A stretch of 64,000 nucleotides of DNA, taken from Leucaena leucocephala. Lineage: Eukaryota; Streptophyta; Magnoliopsida; Fabales; Fabaceae. The translations under genes and the position numbers were made by a program. Below are positions 26,221-37,283 of the stretch, piece by piece (the stretch's first letter is position 1; the number at the start of each line of letters is the position of its first letter). The stretch covers positions 13,654,501 through 13,718,500 of the forward strand of contig CM073518.1 in NCBI GenBank assembly GCA_037074615.1, in the 5' to 3' direction. The notes under the pieces are model-generated. The model ran no database searches, was not told where the DNA came from, and worked only from the letters and a program-made list of their open reading frames with translations.

Positions 26221-28170
26221 TGTTTGAAATTGTGCCCTAGGGGCCAATCATTGTCTTATAAACATTATTGTTCTATGAATTTCTTAACTATGTTATCACA
26301 TTATTTGCATGTTTACTGTGATGACCATCCTTGGATAACTCATGATTTTATCCTAAATATCCCTGGTCGGTCATCTATGCGGGAGTAGAGATGAAATAAG
26401 ACCAGTATAACTTTGAAGATATATAGAGATATAAATCAAAGTCATAGGCACAGGTAAGAGTACAAGGTGTTGGACTGACCCTCTATGAGATAGCTGCATG
26501 GGTTAAGTCATTAGCTTCTCTCATATACAAGCCATGTCACTATGCCCTTTGACCTGAGATCATCATGGATTCCTACATGATAAACGCTTAGCTTTGACCT
26601 AGTCAAAAGTCACTTTTGACTTAGTGATCATAAAGGCTATGTTCGGGCTCAGTGTTTTTTCATGCGGAGGAATGTGAATGGTCAAGATGGAATTTGTCCC
26701 TCACATTCGTAGAGAGATATTACTGGGCCCCTCGATGAGTAAGTTTGAGAAATGTATGGCCATACTGTAATGGAAACAGACTACTCAAGGATCGAGAAAG
26801 TAACGGTCAGGAACAGGAGGATGACGTTCTCCATGCCTCATCCATGACCAAAATATTGTGTGACAAAAGGGACATGATATGGTTGTATAAAAGGTTATAT
26901 TGTTCATTGATCCTCATATGATTTGGGTAGTCCTGATGTCTTGCTAGAGATCGCTCATGACTTGTGGGTCAGTATAGTAACTGGCCCACTGCTAACTTCA
27001 TATGGGCCTACAGGGTCGCACATAAAATAGCCCAACACGAGTTATGATGTCCAGATTCATTGAATCTAAGACATGTCTAGATTCAATGAATAATCTAGGG
27101 TGGATATATATATTATATATATATATATAAATTTGTATATATATATATTATATATAATATAATATATATATAATAGATATTTGCAAGATTCAATTTATGA
27201 AGATAAATTAAATCTCTATCACTTTTGAATTTGAATTTAAATTGATATGATCTATTTGAATTTGAAATTTAAATTGATAAGATATCTCAAATTTGATTGA
27301 TGAGAATAAATCAAATGTAATTCTGTCTTATCTTTAATTTAAATTAAATAAATACGTGAATTAAATCTGTGGGATGAATTTAATATAAACCATATTTATT
27401 TAATTAGTTTCTTATCAAATTATGCAATATATGATATTATATTAATTTTAGAATTAATATAAGATTAATTCTGAAGCCCGGCCCAATAAGAACATCGATG
27501 GCATCCATATATTTGACATTAGGGGCTAGGGTTCTAAACGTGAGAAAAAGGGGCAAGGAGAGTGCAAAAGGTTTGCAGATAAGAAACTGCCGAAATAGAG
27601 ACGGTGAGGACGAATTCTTGAGAAAGCCCTAGAGGGACAAGAGGCGCTAGCACGTCGTTCGTGATTGGAATACTGTTCGTGTGGATACCGGTAGAGGAAG
27701 CCGATCTGAGTTGTTGACTTCTTACGATCGAGAAAAGAGCACCAGGTACGATGAAGTCACGAACAGTTGACACATAGGTCACGATTAATTGGCATCTAAA
27801 CGTCAAAAATCTGAAAAGAGACGATAGGTCGCAACTAGAAGCAGAGGAAGTCGCGACTGACAACTCCAGAGGGGACAGGTCGCGACTAGAAGCTGAGGAG
27901 GTCGCGACTGAAAACTCCAGAGGCGACAGGTCGCGACTAGAAGATGAGGAGGTCCCGACTGAAAACTCCAGAGGTCACAGGTCATGACTAGAGGTTGAGG
28001 AGGTCGCGACTGAAAACTCCAGAAATGAAGAGTCGCGACTAGTGGATACTGAGGTTGCGACTGCAGCTCGAATACCGAAGGTAACACTTCTTTATCCTTC
28101 GGTGGATCCTGGCAGGGAATGGAAAAATGTTTAAAGTTAATTTCTGCCGCGTGTCTTCCAATTCCCTACA
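26221..28170 (+). repeat. Solo Ty1/copia LTR (copy E), TSD CAATA
   Basis: This 1950-bp sequence begins TGTTTGAAATTGTGCCC and ends ATTCCCTACA. CAATA flanks it at 26216-26220 and 28171-28175. Removing it rejoins copy D at GGGCC-CAATA-ATATC, matching the intact LTR at about 34452 apart from one base. It carries the longest GTCGCGAC array of the window. Confidence 0.95.
27756..28061. repeat. GTCGCGAC phased array, 12 sites
   Basis: Sites or single-base variants start at 27756, 27778, 27828, 27850, 27879, 27901, 27930, 27952, 27981, 28003, 28032 and 28054. Gaps are 22, 50, 22, 29, 22, 29, 22, 29, 22, 29 and 22. Several sites have lost a CpG by C-to-T or G-to-A change, as expected from methylated cytosine decay. 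Confidence 0.92.
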
Positions 28171-28675
28171 CAATAATATCTCTCTACGAATGTGAGGGAC
28201 AAATCCCATCTTGACCATTCACATTCCTCAGCATGAAAAACCACTAAGCCCGAACATAGTCTTTATGATCACTCGGTCAAAAGTGACTTTTGACTAGGTC
28301 AAAGTTGAGCGTTTGTCATGTAGGAATCCATGATGATCTCAGGTCAAAGGGCATAGTGACATGGTTTGTATATGAGAGAAGCTTATGACTTAACCCATGC
28401 AGCTCTTTCATAGCGGATCGGTCCAACACCTTGTACTTTTACATGTGCCTTTGACTTTGATTTATATCTCTATACATCTTCAAAGTCATACTGGTATTAT
28501 TTCATCTCTGCTCCCACATAGATGACCGACCAGGAACATTTAGGATAAGATCATGAGTTATCCAAGGATGGTCATCACAGTAAACATGCAAATAATATGA
28601 TAACATAATTAAGAAATTTATGAATCAACAATGTTTATAATACAATAATTGGCCCCTAGGGCACAATTTCCAATA

Positions 28676-29113
28676 CTTCCAATCATCTAATTCTAATTAC
28701 GCACTAAGTGGATTTTCAACAGTGCATTAAGGGCTTAGCTTTTATTAAAGTGACTTTTAAACTCAGTGATGTATTGAACTCAATCGATTGATTGAGGTTT
28801 AATTTAATACTTAGTGATTTTATAACTTCTAACTCAAATTAAGAGCAAGGAAAGCTATGTTTTCATCATCAAGAGGTGTTTTTATCATATTTCTCCTACA
28901 TTCATCACTAAAAAATACCAAAAATATTTACTTTCAATGCCCCTTATTTTTATTGCACCAATGTTTGATCAAACCCTAAACTTCATGTTTTTATTCAGGT
29001 TTTCAAAGTTATCATTCACCACTTTTTAGGATTCCACATTAAAGGCTCCTTGAGAAGAACAATAGGGTTGCACTCTATACTACATTATTAGGGTGCACTC
29101 TTTATTTTGAAGC
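28676..29113 (+). repeat. Athila/Tat-like LTR fragment (3' part)
   Basis: This aligns with the second half of the 35109-36587 LTR. Shared landmarks in order are CACTAAGTGG (written GCACTAAGTGG here), CAATCGATTGATTGAGGTT, TCATCATCAAGAGG and AGGCTCCTTGAGAAGAAC, then TTATTAGGGTGCA. It is cut on the left by the copia LTR ending at 28675 and decays on the right without a clear end. Confidence 0.75.
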
Positions 29114-29124
29114 CTAGATGGAGA

Positions 29125-29310
29125 CAATGTCAAGGAATTTCAATAATCACACATCTCTATTGGTACAAACTTGAGGTCTCCAGAGAAGTTGTCATCGAGC
29201 ATAAGGATCTTGTAAATACCTCTCAAAGAAAAATCAAAACTTTTATCATGCTCTGTCATTTTTAGCAAGAAATTGATGATCTTAGCGTCCAATCTTATGT
29301 CTCTTCGCTT
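29125..29310 (-). other. Unassigned open stretch, possible relic peptide
   Basis: On the minus strand a stop-free stretch of about 55 codons contains LRGIYKILMLDD and GDLKFVPIEMCD. It has no obvious start codon and I do not recognise a family. Given the surroundings, it may be a retrotransposon or captured-gene relic, or chance. Confidence 0.2.
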
Positions 29311-29639
29311 GAGTTGTTAGATAAATTGTCACTATCTCCCCTTCTTCATTGGCTTCCTCATAGACTATTATAAAAGAACCTCCTTACCATTTCAGGACAT
29401 TAGGGTAGGTTAATACCTAACCAATTATCGTAGTACTTCATAGGTTTGGAGAGATCTAATTGAGTCTCATCATCAAACTTGAGAAACCCAAGTCAATGTA
29501 CACTATGGGGCAAACTCTCTCTCTCTCTTTGCATATTCTGCCTTATATATGCCTTTATCCACTCCTTTGTCTAAGTTTCCAATGAGTAATGCTAAAGAAG
29601 TACAACAAGAGGCAGTAATGGTCGTATCTTCGCTAAATA
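29311..29639. other. No feature recognised
   Basis: This gene-free stretch has a short CT-rich run near 29516-29537. No similarity is visible on either strand. Confidence 0.3.
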
Positions 29640-31010
29640 ACTGATAATTTATCGATAAGTTCTTCGATAAGTACCTTATTCGAATTGCTTATTGATAAAT
29701 CTTCATTCAATGGTAAGATATTTATCGAATATATCTTCGATAAGCACCTTTATCGATGAATTATTTTATAAATAACTACTTTTTCAATCAAATCATACGA
29801 AATTTATCAAAAGAATTCTTGGATAAATAATCTTATTGAATTGTTTTTCGATCAACAAGTCAAAAATACACAATTTATCGAATAGCTTTTCGATAAGTGA
29901 AATTATACATAAGATGTTCGATAAATTTTAACACTTTTTCATAAACCTTATCGAATAACATTTGGATAAGTGTTCTTAACAATTAACAAAATTTTCAAAA
30001 TAGTTCATCAAATAATCAATTTTATCATAATTGTTTGATGAAGCACTTTATCAAACATGTTTTAAAAATATTTAATTTATTAAATATCAAAACATCTCAT
30101 GTTTTATCGAAACCATTATCGATAAGAACAACCCAAGAGGAAAATTCACAAGAACAAGAAGAAGTACAAGATATTCAAGAAGAGGAAGAGATAATACAAA
30201 GTCCAGCTTACAAGGGGAAATAAATTGAGGAGAAAGCAGAGTCGAGCAAGCAAGGAGCCTCTATGCCTAAAGACCTCCCTTTTCCTAAAGGTTATTTTGC
30301 TGGAAAGAAAAAGTTTGACCCTGAGTTTGTGAAAGATACATATACTCTTTTCAATAAAATGGAAATAAATATCCCTATAGTTGAATTTCTCAAGAGGAAT
30401 CCTAAGTATGCCAAATTTTTTAAAGAATTGTGTGCTGACAAGAAAATGTTTAGGCTTCTTGAGAGGATTCAGATGAGTGCTAATATGTCATCTCTTTTTA
30501 AGGATGAATTACGGGTTAAGTACCAAGACCCATGATCCTACACTATCCCATGCACAACAGTCGAGGTTCATATTAAGGGAGCGTTATTAGATCTAGGGGC
30601 TACAATCAATGTCATGCCTTGGTCAGTATACTTAGCTTTAGGTATTAATAATCTTAGAGCGTTTATCGAAGTGGTATTCGATCAACAAGTCAAAAATACA
30701 CAATTTATTGAATATCTTTTCAACAAGTGAAATTATTGATAAGACGTTCGATAAATTTTAACACTTTTTCATAAACCTTATCAAATAACATTTTGATAAG
30801 TGTTCTTATCGAAGAATTAATCGATGAAACCAGCATAGAACACTTCACAAAATTTTCAAAATAGTTCATCAAATAATCAATTATATCGAAGAATTGTTTA
30901 ATGAAGCACTTTATCGAACATGTTTTTGAAAAGATTTAGTTTATTAAATATCAAAACATCTCATGTTTAATCAAAACCTTTATCGATATCTTCAATAAAT
31001 TCATAACTTC
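29640..31010. repeat. TATCGA/TCGATA-rich region with long direct repeat
   Basis: TTATCGA and its complement TCGATAA recur many times, often as TTATCGATAA. Two direct copies of about 280-310 bp, near 29848-30123 and 30676-30987, both run from TCGATCAACAAGTC to CATCTCATGTTT. They enclose the gag-protease relic at 30124-30675. The copies are diverged, so the duplication is not recent. Confidence 0.7.
30121..30735 (+). pseudogene. Athila/Tat-like gag-protease fragment
   Basis: The plus strand reads an acidic stretch (QEENSQEQEEVQDIQEEEE), a stop, then the open segment 30263-30535. That segment contains NIPIVEFLKRNPKYAKFFKEL, matching the segment before protease in Athila-type polyproteins. After another stop, TIPCTTVEVHIKGALLDLGATINVMPWSVY follows in pieces to about 30655; the DLGA(S/T)IN motif is the aspartic protease active site of this group. 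RT and integrase are missing, and three stops make it non-functional. It agrees with the Athila-like LTR fragment just upstream. Confidence 0.75.
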
Positions 31011-31297
31011 TTTCACAAATTCATATGATGTTTTTAAAATATGAAAACAATATCATAATGCATCAAAAACACATAGGCACACAAAGCATGAAGACCTTAT
31101 CATCAAGATAGATCAGATAAATATTCAAAAGAGAGAGTGTTTAGAATGCTCATTTAATTTCTACAATTTGTTGAATTGATAATGAAGCTCTTTGCCTCCT
31201 CTCTCTGAGCATCTTTTGTTTTTGCATGGATGATGATCCTCTTTAAATTTGTTGCCAACTAAAGTTTGCAGCTTTAGTGCTCCTTTATATCTATCCT
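31011..31297. other. No feature recognised
   Basis: This AT-rich stretch separates the TATCGA-rich region from the gypsy LTR fragment. No ORF, terminal repeat or known motif is visible. Confidence 0.3.
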
Positions 31298-33021
31298 ACC
31301 ATATTCTGATTTTTAGGCCTAGAAGCCTAGTATGTAGCCTGAAATATTACCAGGCCCTATTGAGCAAAAGTCCCAAAAATATACAGATGTTGTTTAGGGA
31401 CTAAACTGCAAATAATAAAAGTTTAGGAACTAAGTTGTAAATAGTTAAAGTTTCTGAGGGAAAATATATAAATAATTTAGAGACTTCAGAAGAGTCTCCT
31501 AGGCGTAGAAAGAGAAAAGAGGTTAGTTAGAGGCCTAAGGTTGAGATAAAGATCTCAAAGAGATTATTTACAATGTTAAAGCCCAACTAAGGGTAAGATC
31601 GTAATTTTAGAAAAGTTCCAAGGGCATACTGGTCATTTTGAAAAGAAGAGGGACTAAACTAAAAAGTCTAAAAGTTCCATAGTATGAAATGAAAGTAGAC
31701 ATAAGTTATGGGCCATTAAGTGTAATTATGAAAAGTTGAGGGCCTAAAGTGTAATTTTCAAAAGTTCAAGGGAAAAATGATAATTATGAAAAGTTGAGTT
31801 GGAAAAGGCACAAAAAGGCCCAGAAATGGTTTTGTCCCAAATTTTTCCAGTAAATAGAGAAAATTATTCTGATCAATTTAAAGCAACACAGAATTTTGAT
31901 TTGAGGTCCCGATAAATTGATATAAATTTTTAAAGAAAAGAAAATTAGTATAGTATCTTTTGAACCTCATAATCATATAAAATTTGGTAGTAAACTTTTA
32001 TAATTAATATAAGAATTTATGAAACTGACAGAACTCAAAAAGGAGTTATATGGAATTTATAATAAAATTTATAGTGGAATAAAACACACGAAAAATAGTT
32101 TTTGAGAGAATTTCTTGGGAGTTGAACCCACGAAAGTAGGGGACCACGTAGAAGGCCCAAAATGGCACCTTATAGGCCCAATAATATTTTTAGATAAGTA
32201 TGTGGGCTAGTTCTAATAAAGACCCAGAAAAATATAAAATTAAGAAAATGCCACTGCCACTGTGTTGTGCCATTGAGCAAGAGATATATGGAGGATATTT
32301 TGGTCATTTGACTAGTCAAGGAGAGTTATCTAAATAGTTGACCAAGGTCAGAGAATACTCTGGTGATCTATGAAAAGAAGATAATGCCTTAGAGATATTA
32401 AAGTAAACAAAGAAGAACCAAGGGGTATTTTGATATTTTGCTAACGGATCAGTAATTAAGTTTGGACCCAGTCCAAGAATGTCAATGATAGGACAAATTC
32501 GGATACTGGATTTAAGATCAGAAAGAATATTATGAAATATCAGAAAAATTAGATTTATAAAACAGTCTGGCTTTTGAGAAATTAGACTGAGCTGGTACTA
32601 GATTGAACTGAAATTTTTCCAGATGCTTCTTCCCCTTGGAATTTCATCACATGTGGCTATGAAGTGTCCCTTGATGATGTCATGGATGATGTCACTTTTG
32701 GCTTCTAGGGCAAGCTTAATCCAAGAGAAAATATGAGCCATTAGATCAAATAGTACACAAAGTGATCTTGGCTTTTCATTTTCCATGGGATTTTTCTATA
32801 AATACCCCACCATTTTCTGCTCAAAACTGGGGCATGGGCAACCCTTGGGGAAGCTATGTTCAAATAGAAACTCAAGCCAAGATAAAGAAGAATCCAAGGT
32901 CCAAAGTTTAAGCTAGCTAGGGATTAAGGTAAGTAATCTATCCTAGCTTGTTTTCCTTTAATTTGGGGGCTTAAACTTAGGGTTTTTCTAGAAGAAAGTT
33001 GAGCTTTACCTAGGGTATATA
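31298..33021 (+). repeat. Ty3/gypsy LTR fragment (5' part)
   Basis: Sequence from about 31298 is the reverse complement of parts of the element 1 and 22481-26098 LTRs. It shares TTTTTAGGCCTAGAA near the start, the GGGCCATTAAGTGTAATT region, and TTGAGGTCCCGATAAATTGA. A TATA box is at 32797-32804. It stops at 33021 where the copia LTR is inserted. The rest of this LTR is not found at the far end of that copia element. Confidence 0.75.
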
Positions 33022-33144
33022 TGAAGGGAATTGGAAGACACGCAGCGGAAATTAACTTTAAAAATTTTTTCCATTCCCAGCCAGGATCTACCGAATGTGT
33101 TTAAGCCAAGGAGAAAGAAGTGTTACCTTCGTATTCAAGCTTTA

Positions 33145-33400
33145 GTCGCGACCTCCGTATCCACTAGTCGAGACTCCTCGCCTCTGGAACTGTCAGTCGC
33201 GACCTACTCAGCTTCACTTCGCGACCTGTCGCCTCTGGAGTTGTTAGTCGCGACCTCCTCTGCTACTTGTCGCGACCAGACGTCTCTGGAGTTTGTAGTC
33301 GCGACCTCGTCAGCTTCAAGTCGCGACCTGTCTCCTCTTTTCGGATTTCTGACGTTCAGATGCCCGTATGGTCGCGACCTCAGTGTCAATAGGTCGCGAC
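33145..33400. repeat. GTCGCGAC phased array, 10 sites
   Basis: Starts are 33145, 33167 (GTCGAGAC), 33196, 33218 (TTCGCGAC), 33247, 33269, 33298, 33320, 33371 and 33393. Gaps are 22, 29, 22, 29, 22, 29, 22, 51 and 22, the mirror of the plus-oriented copy at 12534-12789. CTCTG stands nine bases before the sites at 33196, 33247 and 33298. Confidence 0.95.
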
Positions 33401-34070
33401 CTGTCTTCGTGTCTGGTTTCTTTTCTCGATCGCAAGAAGTCGACAGCTCATATCGGCTTCCTCTACCGGTATCCACACGAACAGCGTTCCAACCACGAAC
33501 GACGTGCTAGCGCCTCTTGTCCCTCTAGGGTTTTCTCAAGATTCCGTCCTCACCGTCTCTATTCTGGCAGTTTCTTATCTGCAAACCTTTTGCACTCTCC
33601 TGCCCCTTTTTCTCTTGTGAGTTGTGTTGTGTATTATGTGTAGAACCCTAGCTCCTAATGTCAAATATATAGGATGCTATCGGGCTTCTAATTGGGCCGA
33701 GCTTCAAAATTAATATTATATTAATTCTGAAATTAATACAATATCATATATTGCAAATTTGATAAGAAACTAATTAAATAAATATAATTTTTATTAAATC
33801 CGTCTCACAGATTTAATTGACCTATTTATTTAATTTAAAATAAAGATAAGACGAAATTATATTTGATTTATTCTTATAAATCAAATTTGAGATATCTTAT
33901 CAATTTGAATTTCAAATTCAAATAGATCATATCCATTTAAATTCAAATTCAAAAGTGATAGAAGTTTAATTTATCCTTATAAATTAAATCTTGCAAATAT
34001 CTCTTATATTATATATATAATATATATACAAATATATATATATATAAAATATATAAATCCACCCTAGACT

Positions 34071-34107
34071 ATTCATTGAATCTAGACATCTCTTAGATTC
34101 AATGAAT
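34071..34107. repeat. Perfect 14-bp inverted repeat in copia LTR
   Basis: The arms are identical to those at 7007-7043, with the same 9-base loop. This shows that the hairpin is a family trait. Confidence 0.75.
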
Positions 34108-34975
34108 CTGGACATCACAGCTCGAGTTAGGCTATTTTGTGTGCGACCCTGTAGGCCCATTTGAAGTTGGCAGTGGGCCAGTTACTATACTAACCCACAA
34201 GTCGTAAGCGGCCTCTAGCAAGACATTACGACTACCCAAAACATATGAGGATCGATGAACGATGTTACCTTTCATACAACCATATCACGTCCCTTTTGTC
34301 ACACGATATTTCGGTCATGGATGAGGCATGGTGAACGTCATCCTCCTATTCCTGACCGTTACTTTCTCGATCCCTGAGTAGTCTGACGATAGAAATGGAA
34401 CTACCCTTCCATTATAGTATGGCCATACATTTCTTAGACTCACTCATCGAGGGGCCCAGTAATATCTCTCTACGAATGTGAGGGACAAATTCCATCTTGA
34501 CCATTCATATTCCTCCGCATGAAAACCCACTGAGCCCGAACATAGCCTTTATGATCACTCGGTTAAAAGTGACTTTTGACTAGGTCAAAGCTGAGCGTTT
34601 GTCATGTAGGAATCCATGATGATCTCAGGTCAAAGGGCATAGTGACATGGCTTGTATATGAGAGAAGCTTATGACTTAACCCATGTAGCTCTCTCATAGC
34701 GGGTCGGTCCAGCACCTTATACTCTTACATGTGCCTATGACTTTGATTTATATCTCTATATATCTTCAAAGTCATACTGGTCTTATTTCATCACTGCTCC
34801 CTCATAGATGACCGACCAGGGACATTTAGGATAAGATCATAAGTTCTCCAAGGATGGTCATCACAGTAAATATGCAAATAATGTGATAACATAATTAAGA
34901 AATTCATAAAACAATAATGTTTATAAGACAATGATTGGCCCCTAGGGCACAATTTCCAACATCCTCCCACTTGCA

Positions 34976-35108
34976 CTAGGTACAATCTTTAATTTGCCTA
35001 ATTCCCATTGACCTAACATGACACTCATGTTTTGCTTGCACAAGCGGCTTTGTTAGAGGATCAGCAACATTGTCTTCCCCTGCTACCTTGCATATTTTTA
35101 TATCACCT
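34976..35108 (-). pseudogene. pol: Copia RNase H C-terminus and pol stop codon
   Basis: The minus strand reads DIKICKVAGEDNVADPLTKPL, the conserved end of copia RNase H, and then a TAG stop at 34976-34978 just before the PPT and 3' LTR. The frame is open. It is separated from the rest of RNase H by the Athila/Tat-like insertion at 35109. Confidence 0.92.
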
Positions 35109-36587
35109 TGATGAGTCACATTTTTGTATATGGTTTCTAACACACTTTTAAGAGTTTATTGTAACTTTACCATTCATTTCATGCCTTAAAGTGTACTTTT
35201 GTGTACTACATGATTGTGCATGGCAATATGCTAATTATAGTATAAAATGGTAAAATAACTTCTCCAAACTGCACATATGTTGTTATCTATTGATTTGAAC
35301 ATTTACTTTGAGCTTCTATGATGAATTGCAGGTATCTAGGAGGAGAGCAAGTACCAGGAAAGAAATCACAAGTTAAGAAAATGAATATCACGCCTCTGCC
35401 TTATTTGGTCGCGACCAAAAGTATCCGTGGTCGCGACCTGAAGCATTCTCTCGGGCTACTATTTTGTGATCACAGGTCGCGACCAAAAATGGATCTGGTC
35501 GCGACCAAAGAAGACAGACGCGAAGCTGTGCGTTTCTGATTAGGTTAACTTGCGTTTAAAAGACATGGGAAGCCAGCATTCGGCGGAGGCATTCCATTTT
35601 CATTCCAGCCGCGCAGAGGAAAACCAGAGTAGGGTTCTGGACCTGATTAGGTCTGGAACCCATACTCACACACTCCATTTCCATCTTCCACTTCCTCCAG
35701 ACGTTTTCTCACCTCCATCCTCCATATTTCCATTGCTTCTTCATGGCACCACTTCTGGACAGCGATTGCAGTGCAGCAGAGTTCATGAGAGGCTAAACCC
35801 CTAGTCTCTTGGTGATTGATTTCGTATTCTTGAGCTCAGGAGTTTAATTGGGGAGTTTCTTCTGTTCTAATTTGCATCTTGTCGTATTGTGTTTGCTGCT
35901 AGATCTAGGGTTTGCATGATATGAACAAGCTTTGAATATCGATTGATAATTCTCATTTTAGACAGTGTAATTTGCCTTGGATGTTTTGAATGCTGGGATT
36001 TTATTATAATACTTCAGTTGTGATTTTAAGATAGTTGAATGGTTGTCAACGATTGTTGTTAATTGATTCGATTGCTTGAAATCTAGGGTTAGTCGATCGA
36101 CGCTCACTTGAGGGCATTCTTTACAATCTGATTTGAATTGCACACTAAGTGGTACAATTAACAGTTCACTAATATTCTTTAAGCTAGCTTTGATCAAAGG
36201 AGTTTAAAGAATGTTAAGGTTCTGGACTCAATCGATCGATTGAGGTTCATCTTACACAAGACTTAGTGATTTCGAACTCCAAATGAATTGAGAGTAAGGA
36301 TAGATATATGTTTTCATCATCAAGAGGCTATCATAATAAATCCATTTCATCTATACAAAAACACAAAAACATGTATTTTACTGCACCTTTATTTTCTGCA
36401 CCCAACAAAACCCCAAAACCATTTACCCTCAACTCAGGTTTTCAATGAATTTAACATCCAATTTGCTAGGATTCCTTTAGAAAGGCTCCTTGAGAAGAAC
36501 GATAGGGTTGTGCCTTATACTATATTATTAGGGTGCAATTCACTTAATTTTGATGGCTCGGACTGCGACAATCCGAAGCTCTCATCA
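35109..36587 (+). repeat. 5' LTR of Athila/Tat-like element
   Basis: It begins TGATGAG and ends CTCATCA, a 7-bp perfect terminal inverted repeat. Palindrome pairs are at 35408/35430 and 35476/35498, each 22 bp apart; CTCTG is nine bases before the first. The ORFs inside recur in the other LTR simply because the LTRs are nearly identical. Confidence 0.95.
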
Positions 36588-36588
36588 A

Positions 36589-36606
36589 TGGCGCCGTTGC
36601 CGGGGA
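36589..36606 (+). other. Primer binding site, tRNA-Asp type
   Basis: TGGCGCCGTTGCCGGGGA starts one base after the 5' LTR. From established knowledge, this matches the 3' end of plant tRNA-Asp and is used by Athila-group elements. Confidence 0.88.
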
Positions 36607-36788
36607 GCCAAGTAATTGGTTGTTGATTTCATTAGCTACCTGGGTTATTGTCTTGTTTTTGTTTGCAATTGAGTTTACTAGTCTGTCTTGTTTTTGTTTG
36701 CATTTGAGTTTTTACCAGTTTATCTGATTTTATTGCATTCTGCATTTATGTGAGTTTTCTTCAAAATAATCAGTCGCTGTGTTTTTGC

Positions 36789-37167
36789 GTCGCGACCTTG
36801 CATTATTTATGTCGCGACCTGATTGCTTTTTCTGTGTAATTTGCATATTCTGCGAAAACCAGTCGTAACCTTCCATCATATATGTCGCGACCAGATTGCT
36901 TTTATTGTGAAATCTGCATATTTCGTGAAAACATGTCGCGACCGTTGAAGCATTCAGTCACGACTGCTGCTCTCTGTCATTTTACGTCGCGACCTTTGAC
37001 ACAGTTTGTCGCGACTCATGCTGTCTGTGATTTTGCGTCGCGACCTTTGACTCATTTAGTCGCGACTTGTACTCTCTGCCATTTTGCGTCGCGACCTTGT
37101 GAACCGATAGTCGCGACTGTAGCTCTCTGTGACTTTGCGTCGCGAACTGGATTCCCTGAGTCGCGAC
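36789..37167 (+). repeat. GTCGCGAC phased array in leader, 14 sites as seven pairs
   Basis: Pairs start at 36789/36811, 36862/36884, 36935/36957, 36986/37008, 37037/37059, 37088/37110 and 37139/37160. The within-pair gap is 22 (21 in the last). Between-pair gaps are 51, 51, 29, 29, 29 and 29. CTCTG or a close variant stands nine bases before most first members. Spacer bases mostly differ from those in the copia LTR arrays, but the phasing is the same. Confidence 0.95.
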
Positions 37168-37283
37168 TAATGCTCTCTTTGACCTACAGTGGCGACTAGG
37201 CGACACATCTTCGCAAAAAAAAAAAAAAAATTGCTGAGAAGCCCCTGTGTCTGAATTGCTTGCTAGAATTTTATAATTAGCAG

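Larger units (their letters stand above)
22185..28675 (-). repeat. Ty1/copia LTR (copy D), partial, twice interrupted
   Basis: Three pieces join into one minus-strand LTR: 22185-22480, 26104-26220 and 28176-28675, about 913 bp of a ~1.94-kb LTR. The part with the TATA region and GTCGCGAC array is missing. On the minus strand its first bases are TATTGGAAATTG, sharing the unusual mutation of copy C. Two solo LTRs interrupt it (22481-26098 and 26221-28170). On its right it joins an Athila-like LTR fragment. Confidence 0.85.
33022..34961 (-). repeat. 3' LTR of copia element (copy F)
   Basis: This 1940-bp LTR reads TGTTGGAAATTGTGCCC to AATTCCCTTCA on the minus strand. It is preceded on that strand by the purine-rich AAGTGGGAGGA (34962-34972), its PPT. 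It is the only copia LTR of this family here still attached to its coding region, and so it assigns the solo copies at 6171, 10966, 20511 and 26221 to the same family. Confidence 0.95.
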
